A DNA stretch of 64,000 bases from Salinicola halophilus. Lineage in GTDB: Bacteria > Pseudomonadota > Gammaproteobacteria > Pseudomonadales > Halomonadaceae. The position numbers and the translations under genes were made by a program. Where the stretch lies: NCBI RefSeq assembly GCF_003206155.1, contig NZ_PZJV01000002.1, positions 496,001-560,000 on the forward strand, in the 5' to 3' direction. Shown in pieces: positions 45,319-54,484 of this stretch. Position 1 is the first letter of the stretch. Each line of letters starts with the position of its first letter. The notes under the pieces were generated by a model. It had not been told where the DNA came from. It saw only the letters and a list, made by a program, of their open reading frames with translations, and did no database searches.

Positions 45319-48300
45319 TTGAGCGCTACTGCCTCCCACGCTTCTCAGCAAGCCCAGTCTCTGAAAGCCTTGAACGATCTCGAGCGACAGCTCGAGACGT
45401 GTCTTCTTCGCGACGCCGCCGAGCAGCGTCGTCGCCTGTCGCGACTCGCGCGGCGGGCGAAAGAGGGCAAGCCGATCGACCGCTCGCTGGCGGAGATCGG
45501 CAAGCGTCTGAGTGCGTCGCGCCAGACGGTAGAGCGCCGTGCCCAGCAGCCGCTGACGCTCAACTACCCCGAATCGCTACCCGTCGCGGCCAAGCGCGAG
45601 ACGCTGCTCGAAGCGCTCGGTGAGCATCAGGTCGTGGTCGTGGCCGGGGAGACGGGCTCCGGGAAGACGACCCAGCTGCCCAAGCTCTGCCTTGAGCTGG
45701 GGTTGGGCCGGCGTGGCATGATCGGTCATACCCAGCCGCGTCGGCTGGCGGCACGCTCGGTGGCGGCGCGGGTGGCCGAGGAACTCGAGGTGAATCTCGG
45801 CGAGCAGGTCGGCTATCAGGTTCGCTTCACCGACCAGACAGGCGATAACACGCTGGTCAAACTGATGACCGACGGCATCCTGCTGGCGGAAACCCAGCAC
45901 GACCCGGACCTCATGCGCTACGAGGCGATCATCATCGACGAGGCCCACGAGCGCAGTCTCAACATCGACTTTCTCCTCGGCTATCTCAAACGGCTGACGT
46001 CACGCCGCCCCGATCTCAAGGTCATCATCACTTCGGCGACCATCGATGTAGAGCGCTTCTCCCAACACTTCGCCATCGAGAAGGATGGCGAGCGTCGGCC
46101 GGCACCGGTGGTCGAGGTCTCCGGCCGTGCCTATCCAGTAGAAGTGCGCTACCGGCCCTTGGTGCGCGAATCTCGCGAGGAGGAAGATCTCTCGCTGCAG
46201 GAAGGCATCGTCGCGGCGGTGGAGGAGATCGAGCAGATCGAGCGCGAGAACCGCTGGTACAGTGGCCCCCGCGACATTCTGGTGTTCCTGCCCGGCGAGC
46301 GGGAGATTCGCGAAACCGCGGACATACTGCGCCGGGCCGATCTCAAGAGTACCGAAATCCTGCCGCTCTATGCGCGGCTCTCCAACGCCGAGCAGAACCG
46401 GGTGTTCCAGTCCCACGCTGGCCGGCGGATCGTGCTGTCGACCAACGTCGCCGAGACCTCGCTGACGGTGCCGGGCATTCGCTACGTGATCGACCCGGGG
46501 CTGGTGCGCATGAGCCGCTACAGCTTTCGCGCCAAGGTTCAGCGGCTGCCGATCGAACCGGTGAGCCAGGCGAGTGCCGAGCAGCGCAAGGGGCGCTGCG
46601 GACGTGTCGCCGAAGGACTCTGCATTCGCCTCTACAGCGAGGACGATTTTCTCTCGCGTCCCGAATTCACTGAACCCGAGATTCAGCGAACCAATCTGGC
46701 TTCGGTCATTCTCTCGATGCTCTCGCTCAAGCTCGGCGACGTGCTCGACTTTCCCTTCGTCGATGCGCCGGACCCCCGCTTCGTGAAGGACGGCTACCGG
46801 CTGCTGTTCGAACTCGGTGCCGTGGACGCCGGTGAGCACATCAGCGAGACGGGGCGTCGTCTGGCACGGCTGCCGATCGACCCGAGGCTCGCCCGCATGG
46901 TACTGGCCGGCGAGCAGTTCGGCTGCGTGCGCGAAGCGCTGATCGTGGTCAGCGCGCTGTCGATCCAGGACCCGCGGGAGCGCCCGGCGGAGAAGCGCCA
47001 GGCCGCCGATCAGAAGCATCGCGAGTGGGACGACCCCAACTCCGACTTCGTCGCCTGGCTCAACCTCTGGCAGGGATTCGAAAACGCCCGCGAGGCCCAC
47101 TCGAGCAGCCAGCTCAGACGCTGGTGCCGCGATCGCTATCTGAATTACCTGCGGCTGCGCGAATGGCACGACACCTACCGCCAGCTACGCAAGCTGTGTC
47201 AGGAGATGCAGCTCGAGTTCACCAGCGCCATGCGCGCCCCCGAGGACGAGGAGAGCCAGCCTCGGGTGGACGCCGAGCGTCTGCATCAGGCGCTGCTTTC
47301 CGGGCTGCTTTCCAACCTCGGGCAGCTGCAGCCGGAGAGCCGCGAGTTTCTCGGCGCACGCAATCGGCGCTTTCTGATTCACCCGTCATCGGGGCTCTCG
47401 AAGAAGCCGCCGAAGTGGGTAATGGCCGGCGAGCTGGTCGAGACCAGCCGCCTGTACGGTCGCGACTGCGCTCGCATCAAGCCCGAGTGGATCGAGCCGC
47501 AGGCCGAGCATCTGATCAAGAAGAGCTACAGCGACCCGCACTGGGAGCGCAAGCGGGCGCAGGTGGTCGCGCTCGAGCAGGTGACGCTGTTCGGGCTGCC
47601 GATCGTCACCGGCCGTCGGGTGGACTATTCGAAGGTCGCGCCGATCGAGTCCCGGGAGCTCTTCATTCGTCGGGCGCTGGTCGAGGGCGACTATCAGACG
47701 AAGGCCGACTTCTTCACTCACAATCAGGCGATGCTGGCGTCGGTCGAAGATCTTGAGGATCGGGCACGCAAGCGCGACATCCTGGTCGACGACGACACAC
47801 TCTTCGCCTTCTACGACGAGCGACTGCCGGCGGAGATCACTGGTGGCAAGAGCTTCGAGAGGTGGCGCCACCAGATCGAGCTCGAGGAACCGAATCGGCT
47901 CAAGCTCGACCGCGAGACGCTGATGGCGCGTCAGGCGGACGACGTGAGTGTCGAGCAGTATCCGGACGAACTCGTCTTCAACGGCGTGCGCTATCCGCTG
48001 AGCTACCACTTCGCGCCGGGGGCGAGCGACGACGGCGTGACGCTGACGGTGCCGGCGGTCATGCTCGCACAGCTCTCGCCGGGGCGACTCTCCTGGCTGG
48101 TGCCGGGCCTGCTCAGAGAAAAATGCATCGCGCTGCTCAAGGCGCTGCCCAAACAGGTCCGCCGCCAGGTGGTGCCGATTCCCGACTGGGTGGATGCGGC
48201 GCTGGCGACACTGACGCCGGACGAGCGCTCGGTCGAAGAGGCGCTGGGCGAGTTTCTCCGGCGCAAGACCGGCATTCGACTCGAGGCGACCGACTGGCGC

Positions 48301-49326
48301 CTCGAGCAGCTGGAACCGCATCTGCACATGAACCTGCGCGTCGTCGATCACGAGGGCAAGCGCCTTGGCGAGGGGCGCGATCTCGATGCGCTGCGGGAGC
48401 GCTTCGTCGACGCCGCGGCCGCCGGCGCTCGCGCCATGGCCGAGGAGCAGACGACGAGTGCCCAGACGCTCGACGATCTGCCGGAGACGGCGCTGCCCGA
48501 TTCCAGCACGACCACGCAGGCGGGCATTCAGGTCGAGGTCTTCCCGGCGCTGGTGTTCGACGACGACGATCTGCGCGTGGCCTGGTTCGATCACGCCGAG
48601 CGTGCCGCGATGGCGCATCGCGACGGCCTCGTGCGACTGGCGCGACGGCGTCTGGCCACCGTGGTGACGACCATCGAGCGAGAGCTGCCGCAGCTCAAGG
48701 CATGCACGCTGCTGTTCGCCAAGGTGGGGTCGCGGGATCAGCTTGCCCGCGACGTCATCGATACCTGTCTCGCGCAGACCGTTGCCGCCGATCCGATGCC
48801 GCGCTCACGCGAGGCGTTCGAGGCGCGCGTGTCGGCATGGCGCGGGGATCTGGTGCCTTACGCCGAGACGCTGCTGGAGACGCTGAAACCGGCACTGGAA
48901 GGTCATCTCGCTGTCACCAAGGCGTTGAAGGGCAACGTCGGCTTTGCGCTGGCGCTGACCTACGGCGATCTCAAGGCGCAGATGCAGCGACTGGTCCATC
49001 CCGGTTTCGTGCGCGAGGCGGGCGAATGGCTCGCGCAGTATCCACGCTACATGCAGGCCGCCGAGATTCGCCTCGAGAAAGCACCACGGGAGCTGCGTCG
49101 TGATCAGCTCGCGATGCAGCAGGTCCAGGCGTGGGAGGCGAGGCTCGATGCGCGGCGACAGGCGACGGAGCGCGATGGCATTCCGGAGCGGGCGCTGATC
49201 GAGTTCGGCTGGTGGCTGCAGGAGTGGCGCGTATCGCTGTTCGCCCAGCAGCTCGGCACGCTGGAAACGGTGTCGGAGAAGCGCCTCGCCAAACGCTGGC
49301 TGGAGATCACGGGGCAGAAGGTTTGA
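45319..49326 (+). CDS. hrpA: ATP-dependent RNA helicase HrpA
   Basis: DEAH-box helicase that acts on stalled ribosomes/mRNA. The 1335-residue length matches the family (E. coli 1300). Walker A GETGSGKTT is at 110-118, DEAH at about 207-210, then SATI, the HA2 domain (about 490-600) with RKGRCGRVAEGLCIRLYSE, an OB fold and the DUF3418 C-terminal region. The start is TTG behind a GAGGGA Shine-Dalgarno; the next internal Met codons would remove the N-terminal helix bundle. It is a stand-alone gene. Confidence 0.95.
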   Translation: MSATASHASQQAQSLKALNDLERQLETCLLRDAAEQRRRLSRLARRAKEGKPIDRSLAEIGKRLSASRQTVERRAQQPLTLNYPESLPVAAKRETLLEALGEHQVVVVAGETGSGKTTQLPKLCLELGLGRRGMIGHTQPRRLAARSVAARVAEELEVNLGEQVGYQVRFTDQTGDNTLVKLMTDGILLAETQHDPDLMRYEAIIIDEAHERSLNIDFLLGYLKRLTSRRPDLKVIITSATIDVERFSQHFAIEKDGERRPAPVVEVSGRAYPVEVRYRPLVRESREEEDLSLQEGIVAAVEEIEQIERENRWYSGPRDILVFLPGEREIRETADILRRADLKSTEILPLYARLSNAEQNRVFQSHAGRRIVLSTNVAETSLTVPGIRYVIDPGLVRMSRYSFRAKVQRLPIEPVSQASAEQRKGRCGRVAEGLCIRLYSEDDFLSRPEFTEPEIQRTNLASVILSMLSLKLGDVLDFPFVDAPDPRFVKDGYRLLFELGAVDAGEHISETGRRLARLPIDPRLARMVLAGEQFGCVREALIVVSALSIQDPRERPAEKRQAADQKHREWDDPNSDFVAWLNLWQGFENAREAHSSSQLRRWCRDRYLNYLRLREWHDTYRQLRKLCQEMQLEFTSAMRAPEDEESQPRVDAERLHQALLSGLLSNLGQLQPESREFLGARNRRFLIHPSSGLSKKPPKWVMAGELVETSRLYGRDCARIKPEWIEPQAEHLIKKSYSDPHWERKRAQVVALEQVTLFGLPIVTGRRVDYSKVAPIESRELFIRRALVEGDYQTKADFFTHNQAMLASVEDLEDRARKRDILVDDDTLFAFYDERLPAEITGGKSFERWRHQIELEEPNRLKLDRETLMARQADDVSVEQYPDELVFNGVRYPLSYHFAPGASDDGVTLTVPAVMLAQLSPGRLSWLVPGLLREKCIALLKALPKQVRRQVVPIPDWVDAALATLTPDERSVEEALGEFLRRKTGIRLEATDWRLEQLEPHLHMNLRVVDHEGKRLGEGRDLDALRERFVDAAAAGARAMAEEQTTSAQTLDDLPETALPDSSTTTQAGIQVEVFPALVFDDDDLRVAWFDHAERAAMAHRDGLVRLARRRLATVVTTIERELPQLKACTLLFAKVGSRDQLARDVIDTCLAQTVAADPMPRSREAFEARVSAWRGDLVPYAETLLETLKPALEGHLAVTKALKGNVGFALALTYGDLKAQMQRLVHPGFVREAGEWLAQYPRYMQAAEIRLEKAPRELRRDQLAMQQVQAWEARLDARRQATERDGIPERALIEFGWWLQEWRVSLFAQQLGTLETVSEKRLAKRWLEITGQKV

Positions 49327-49416
49327 GCGAGTGGCTCGGGATTCATCGCGCATCCGCCCGGATTCGCGGTTCGTAAAGAACGTAAGGGCGGCGGTGGCCG
49401 CTTCAAGGAGTTGTTC

Positions 49417-50547
49417 ATGACGCAGGCCGTCATCACCGGCACCGGTCTCTACACGCCGCCGGACGCCATCGACAACGCGGCGCTGGTCGCGAGTTTCAAT
49501 ACTTGGGTCGACGCCGAGAATGCGCGGCATACCGAGGCCATAGAGGCCGGCGAGCGCGAGGCGCTGGCGCACTCGAGTGAGGCGTTCATCGTCAAGGCTT
49601 CCGGCATCGAGAGTCGCTACGTGATGAATGCGGCGGGTATTCTCGACCCCGAGCGCATGCGGCCCTATCTCGCCGAGCGCGATAACGACGCGCCCTCGAT
49701 CCAGGCCGAGATGGGGCAGGCGGCGGCCGAAGAGGCGCTGACGGCGGCGGGCATCGAGGCAAGCGGTATCGATCTGATCATCGTGGCGTGTTCGAACCTG
49801 CAGCGGCCCTATCCCGCCGTGGCGGTAGAGCTGCAGGCGCTGCTCGGGGCAGGCGGTTACGCCTTCGACATGAACGTTGCCTGCTCCAGCGCCACCTTCG
49901 CCATCGACATGGCGACCAACGCCATCCGCGCCGGCAGCCTGGAGCGCGTGCTGGTGGTCAGTCCCGAGATCTGCTCGGCGCACCTCAACTTCCGCGATCG
50001 TGACAGCCACTTCATCTTCGGTGATGCCTGCACGGCGGTGGTGCTCGAGGCCGATCATCTGGCGCGGGAGCGTGAACACTTCACGGTGTTGGGGGCGCGA
50101 CTGACGACGCGGTTCTCGAACGCGATCCGCAACAATTTCGGTTTTCTCGATCGCCTGGCGGATACTGACCCGGGAGCCGTCGACAAGCTCTTCGTGCAGG
50201 AAGGGCGTAAAGTATTCAAGGAGGTCTGTCCGATGGTCGCCGAGCTGATCCTCGATCATCTGGAGAGCCAGTCGTTGACCGGCGAGTCGGTCACTCGGCT
50301 TTGGCTGCATCAGGCCAATCGACACATGAACGATCTCATCGCCAAACGCGTACTCGGCCGAGAGCCTTCGCAAGAGGAGGCGCCGGTGATCCTCGACCGC
50401 TTCGCCAATACCAGCTCGGCGGGCTCGATCATTGCGCTTCACCTCCACCGGCACGATCTCGCCGAAGGCGATATCGGGGTGGTGTGTTCGTTCGGCGCGG
50501 GCTACAGTGCGGGCAGTGTGATTCTGCGTAAAGGGAATGCGTGTTAA
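49417..50547 (+). CDS. FabH-like beta-ketoacyl synthase III
   Basis: Thiolase-fold condensing enzyme of 376 residues. The Cys-His-Asn triad is present: Cys156 in NVACSSATFAI, His in LWLHQANRHMN (about 295) and Asn in FANTSSAGSI (about 330). It is longer than E. coli FabH (317) and resembles Pseudomonas PA3286-type proteins, which condense acyl-CoA with malonyl-ACP to feed fatty acids from beta-oxidation into synthesis. That comparison is from memory. The ATG at 49417 is 6 bp after AAGGAG. Its stop overlaps the mlaA start, so it is likely co-translated with a lipid-transport gene. Confidence 0.85.
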   Translation: MTQAVITGTGLYTPPDAIDNAALVASFNTWVDAENARHTEAIEAGEREALAHSSEAFIVKASGIESRYVMNAAGILDPERMRPYLAERDNDAPSIQAEMGQAAAEEALTAAGIEASGIDLIIVACSNLQRPYPAVAVELQALLGAGGYAFDMNVACSSATFAIDMATNAIRAGSLERVLVVSPEICSAHLNFRDRDSHFIFGDACTAVVLEADHLAREREHFTVLGARLTTRFSNAIRNNFGFLDRLADTDPGAVDKLFVQEGRKVFKEVCPMVAELILDHLESQSLTGESVTRLWLHQANRHMNDLIAKRVLGREPSQEEAPVILDRFANTSSAGSIIALHLHRHDLAEGDIGVVCSFGAGYSAGSVILRKGNAC

Positions 50548-51281
50548 TGAAATCGATCCATTGGCTGGGCGGCGCCTGCGTCGCGGCAGCGCTGAGCGGC
50601 TGCGCCTCGACGGGGCAGGACGCCAACCCGCAGGACCCGTGGGAAGGGTTCAACCGGGGTGTCTATCAGTTCAACGACACGCTCGATCGCTATGCCCTGA
50701 AGCCGGTGGCGCAGGGGTATGACGCCGTCACGCCCGAGCCGGTTCAGGATGGCGTGGGCAATTTCTTCTCGAACCTGGGCGAGATCCGCACCGCGTTCAA
50801 CAGTGTCCTGCAGTGGGAGTGGGCCAACGCCGGCGTCTCGTCGGGCCGTTTCCTCATCAACTCGACGCTGGGGGTCGCCGGACTGCTCGATCCCGCTTCG
50901 CGCATGGGGCTGGAGGAGAACCACGAGGACTTCGGTCAGACGCTGGGGGTCTGGGGCATCGATTCCGGGCCCTATCTCGTACTCCCGATCCTCGGCCCGA
51001 GCACGGTGCGTGATGCCAGCGGCCTGCCAGTGGATGCGTACACTTACCCGGTGACCTACGTCGAGGACGATGCTTGGCGCTTCGGGCTCACCTTCCTGCG
51101 TTTCGTGGATCTTCGCGCCGACTTGCTCGACCAAGAGAACCTGATTCAGGGCGATCGCTACAGCTTCATTCGCGACGCCTATCTCCAGCGCCGGCAGTTC
51201 GAAGTCACCAATGGCGAAGTGGGCGAGGACCCGTTCGCCAACGATGACTTCGAGTACAGCGAAGACGATTTCGCCGAGTAG
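50547..51281 (+). CDS. mlaA: MlaA (VacJ) outer-membrane lipoprotein
   Basis: Channel that removes phospholipids from the outer leaflet as part of the Mla retrograde pathway. The 244-residue lipoprotein has signal MKSIHWLGGACVAAALSGCAS with lipobox LSGC (Cys19). The MlaA signatures are DPWEGFNRGVYQFNDTLDRYALKP and GLLDPASRMGLEENHEDFGQTLGVWGI, and LPILGPSTVRD. A GTG at 50541 is an alternative start with better spacing to AAGGGA. The rest of the mla operon is not in the window. Confidence 0.94.
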   Translation: MKSIHWLGGACVAAALSGCASTGQDANPQDPWEGFNRGVYQFNDTLDRYALKPVAQGYDAVTPEPVQDGVGNFFSNLGEIRTAFNSVLQWEWANAGVSSGRFLINSTLGVAGLLDPASRMGLEENHEDFGQTLGVWGIDSGPYLVLPILGPSTVRDASGLPVDAYTYPVTYVEDDAWRFGLTFLRFVDLRADLLDQENLIQGDRYSFIRDAYLQRRQFEVTNGEVGEDPFANDDFEYSEDDFAE

Positions 51282-51285
51282 CCTC

Positions 51286-52434
51286 GTGCCCGATACCCTG
51301 CCGGAAGCGCCCGTGATCGGTGTGATCGATCTGGCGGGTAGCGAGCGCGAGGCGCTCGTCGGTGAAATCGCGCGTCTCGACGTGAGCGTACGTGTGGGTG
51401 AGTCGCTCGCGGCACTGGCGCCGGATTGCGATCTGGTCGTCGCCCACGTCCGTGCGGTGACGCACGAGGGGTGGGCGATGCTGACGGCCGGAGCGCCCAC
51501 GATCGTCGTCAGCGAAAGTCTTCGCCACGACGATCTTCGCAAGGCGATGGACGCCGGCCTCCTCGACTATCTGGTCGAGCCGCTCAAGCACGCGGACATC
51601 CTGCGTCGATTGATACGACGGGCGCTCGACCTCGACCGGCTGGCCAAAGCGCACGAGCAGAGCCGGGCGGAGCTTCAGGCGCTCAACGCGCGCTTGGAGC
51701 ACCATCTGGAAATCCTGCGTGACGACCAGCGTGCCGGTGGCCACGTGCAGCGCAAGCTGCTGCCTCGCCAGGGGGTGGAGCATCACGGCGTACGCTGCGA
51801 TTACTGGCTGGCGCCGTCGCTCTATCTCTCGGGCGACTTCCTGGACTTCCAGCGCTGCGATTCGCGCTATTCGTTTTTCTACTTCGCGGACGTCGCCGGC
51901 CACGGCGCGTCATCGGCATTCGTGACGGTACTGCTTCGCTATCTTTGCAGTCGATGGCTATCGCAGTGGCAGACGCTACTACCGGAAGCCTTTCCGTCGC
52001 GCTGGCTGGGAGAGCTCAATCGCGAGTTGATCGCAACCGGCATCGGCAAGCACGCCACCGTCTTTGCAGGCGTGGTGGACCACGAGCAGCGGTTTCTGCA
52101 TTATTCGCTCGGCGCTCAGCTGCCCATGCCGCTGCTTCAAAGTGACACCGAGACGGTCTACCTCGGTGGCAAGGGGCCTCCGGTGGGGTTGTTTCCGGAT
52201 GTCGAATACCCCATCTTCGGCTGCGCGCTACCGGAGCGTTTCCGGCTCTGGCTCTGTTCTGACGGCGTACTGGAGTGTCTGCCGTCGACTTCACTGGACG
52301 CGCGTCTCAGGGAACTCGAGCATCGCGTATCACGTTGCACCCGCGTCGACGAGCTGAAAGACGGGCTTGCGCTGGGTGATCAACTGCCGGACGATCTCAG
52401 CATGATGACTTTGAGCGGTTTCGATCGTGGTTGA
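51286..52434 (+). CDS. Receiver-like PP2C phosphatase (HsbR/RsbU-type)
   Basis: A 382-residue protein with an N-terminal receiver-like domain (about 8-112), a short coiled linker (about 115-150) and a PP2C phosphatase domain (about 165-380) with metal residues Asp184 (SGDF), Asp202 (ADVAGHG) and the C-terminal DDLSMMTL. It resembles Pseudomonas HsbR (PA3346), which controls the HsbA antagonist. The receiver is degenerate: the phosphoacceptor position in DLVVAH is His54 rather than Asp, though Lys101 remains. GTG is the start. The STAS gene overlaps its end. Confidence 0.78.
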   Translation: MPDTLPEAPVIGVIDLAGSEREALVGEIARLDVSVRVGESLAALAPDCDLVVAHVRAVTHEGWAMLTAGAPTIVVSESLRHDDLRKAMDAGLLDYLVEPLKHADILRRLIRRALDLDRLAKAHEQSRAELQALNARLEHHLEILRDDQRAGGHVQRKLLPRQGVEHHGVRCDYWLAPSLYLSGDFLDFQRCDSRYSFFYFADVAGHGASSAFVTVLLRYLCSRWLSQWQTLLPEAFPSRWLGELNRELIATGIGKHATVFAGVVDHEQRFLHYSLGAQLPMPLLQSDTETVYLGGKGPPVGLFPDVEYPIFGCALPERFRLWLCSDGVLECLPSTSLDARLRELEHRVSRCTRVDELKDGLALGDQLPDDLSMMTLSGFDRG

Positions 52435-52930
52435 AGGGCGCATCAAGGCGGCTTTCGACTCGGGGGTGTTCGTACTCAAGCTGTGCGGCGACGTTCGTCT
52501 CACGCTCTGTGCAACGCTCGATGCCCAGGCGCTGCGCCTGGCCGAGCTACCGGGGCTGCGTGCCGTCATGGTCGATCTACGCGAGGCGACCAACGTCGAC
52601 TCCACGGCGCTGGGTTTTCTCGCCAAAGTCGCGCTCGCCGTGCAGGGGCGTCTGGAGCAGCCACCGACGATCGTCGCCGAGCATCCTGACGTTCGACACA
52701 TGCTCGACGTCATGGGTTTCGGGCGGTACTTCACCCTGGTCGAGGCACCGCTGACCGAACCCGAAGCCCTCTCGGAGCTGCCCCACGTCGAGACGGACGA
52801 GTCCGGGATTCAGCAGCGAATCCTCGAGGCGCATCGGATTCTGATGCGCATGAGCGATCACAACCGTCACGAATTCCAGCCGCTGGTCGAGTTGCTCGAG
52901 TCCCAGCCGACGGACCCGCCTTCCCACTGA
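52427..52930 (+). CDS. STAS-domain anti-sigma factor antagonist (HsbA-like)
   Basis: A 167-residue protein with an N-terminal STAS domain. The target serine region reads VDLREATNVDSTALGF, with Ser59 as the likely phosphorylation site. A helical C-terminal extension (about 120-167) follows. In Pseudomonas HsbA switches between FlgM and the HsbD cyclase to govern motility and biofilm. Equivalent partners are not in this window. It starts with GTG within the 3' end of the PP2C gene (8-bp overlap), supporting a regulatory pair. Confidence 0.82.
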   Translation: MVEGRIKAAFDSGVFVLKLCGDVRLTLCATLDAQALRLAELPGLRAVMVDLREATNVDSTALGFLAKVALAVQGRLEQPPTIVAEHPDVRHMLDVMGFGRYFTLVEAPLTEPEALSELPHVETDESGIQQRILEAHRILMRMSDHNRHEFQPLVELLESQPTDPPSH

Positions 52931-53089
52931 CTCGCGCCGCTTCATGGTCCTGTCGTCCCTTGCCGCATGAATCGGCGTCTTCGATCGACTTTCCGGTGGT
53001 CGTCGCCTGTCTCTAACGATCGTTGTCTATCTTGATGACGATCCGCTCTGCGTTTTCCGTTTTTTTCGATTTCATCCTAAGGAGGATGT

Positions 53090-54295
53090 GTGGCTTCTCT
53101 GACCGCACGGCGCCTGGCATTGCTCGTCGCCGTCAACACGGCGCTCGCACCGCTGGCCATCGACGCCTACCTGCCGGCCATCCCTGCGCTGGCGACGTCC
53201 ATCCAGGCAAGCGTGCACCATACCGAACTCTCGCTGAGCATTTTTCTGCTCGGATTCGCGTTCGGGCAGCTGGTATGCGGCCCGCTTTCCGATCGCCTGG
53301 GGCGCAAGCCGGTGCTGATGACCGGGCTGGTCGTCTTTCTCATCGCGAGCCTGGCGCTGACCCAGGTCGGCTCGCTCGCCTCGCTGTGGAGCTGGCGTTT
53401 CATTCAGGCGCTGGGCGGCGGGGCCTGCGTGGTGAACTCGGCGGCTATCGTGCGTGATCGGTTCAGCGGCCGCGAGGCGGCCAGCGTCATGTCCACCATG
53501 GTGATGATCCTGATGATGGCGCCCCTGGTGGCGCCGGCGCTGGGAAGCGCGCTGCTGCATCTTGCGGGCTGGCGGCTGATCTTTTTGTTTCTCGCGCTCT
53601 ATGCCGTGTTCGTGATTGCGCTACTCGGACGCTATCTACCTGAAACCCACGGCCGCGATCCCGAGGCGCCGTCGACGCGGCAGATACTCCGCAACTACGC
53701 AAGCGTGCTCAGGCATCGCGAAGCGATGGGGTACATCGGTGCCGTCTCGATGTCGTTTGCCGGCATGTTCGCGTTCATTACCGGCTCGCCGTACCTCTAC
53801 ATGGAGCACTACGGTCTCTCCTCGGCGCTCTATCCGTTCGTCTTCGGCGCCAATATTCTGATCATGGCGTCATCGAGCCGGCTCAACATTCGTCTGCTGA
53901 GAACGCGAACGCCTCAGCAGAATCTGCTGCTGGGGCTGGGTGTTCAGCTCACGGCGGGGCTGTTGCTCGTCGCGCTGGTGGCAACAGGGCTCGACACCAT
54001 TTACACCGTAGCGCCGATGATGGTGGTGTTCGTCGGCATGCAGGGACTGATCAGCCCCAACGCCATGTCTTCGATGCTCGATCATTTCCCACGAATGAGC
54101 GCGACGGCGACCGCGCTGCAGGGCTGTCTGCAGTTCACCTGCGGGGCGATAGCGGGCGTTTTGGTCGGCGCTTTCGAGCTGGCGAGCGCTTGGCCGACGG
54201 TTCTGGTCATGCTCGCCGCGACGCTGCTGGGTAATCTGGCAGTGCGCGTGCTGTCCGGGCGAGCGATGAAACGGGCGATACTCGCGAGCGAGTGA
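53090..54295 (+). CDS. Bcr/CflA family MFS drug exporter
   Basis: A 401-residue inner-membrane proton antiporter with 12 transmembrane helices. The loop 2-3 motif GPLSDRLGRKPVL is present at about residues 64-76. N-terminal LAPLAIDAYLPAIPALA and QALGGGACVVNSAAIVRD are Bcr/CflA features. The substrate cannot be said. A strong AAGGAGG precedes the GTG start. It stands alone. Confidence 0.9.
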   Translation: MASLTARRLALLVAVNTALAPLAIDAYLPAIPALATSIQASVHHTELSLSIFLLGFAFGQLVCGPLSDRLGRKPVLMTGLVVFLIASLALTQVGSLASLWSWRFIQALGGGACVVNSAAIVRDRFSGREAASVMSTMVMILMMAPLVAPALGSALLHLAGWRLIFLFLALYAVFVIALLGRYLPETHGRDPEAPSTRQILRNYASVLRHREAMGYIGAVSMSFAGMFAFITGSPYLYMEHYGLSSALYPFVFGANILIMASSSRLNIRLLRTRTPQQNLLLGLGVQLTAGLLLVALVATGLDTIYTVAPMMVVFVGMQGLISPNAMSSMLDHFPRMSATATALQGCLQFTCGAIAGVLVGAFELASAWPTVLVMLAATLLGNLAVRVLSGRAMKRAILASE

Positions 54296-54403
54296 GCGCC
54301 CAGCAGCGAGCGGCCCGGTGAGTCAACGCAGGTTGGATCGATCCGTCGATCGCGGGCGCCACCGCGAAACGGTCTACCGATACGGTAACGACGAAAGCGT
54401 TGT

Positions 54404-54422
54404 CTGTAGCAATTCAGTCATC
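54404..54422 (+). promoter_or_regulatory. Candidate Pho box upstream of the first pst operon
   Basis: CTGTAGCAATTCAGTCATC matches 13 of 19 positions of the E. coli Pho box, including the second GTCA. It is 62 bp before pstS. Weaker than the boxes before the second operon. Confidence 0.5.
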
Positions 54423-54484
54423 TTCCCCGTGCAAAGTGTGTCGAGCGATAGACAACACTCGTAAGCAAGCGCGAAGGGGGACGT

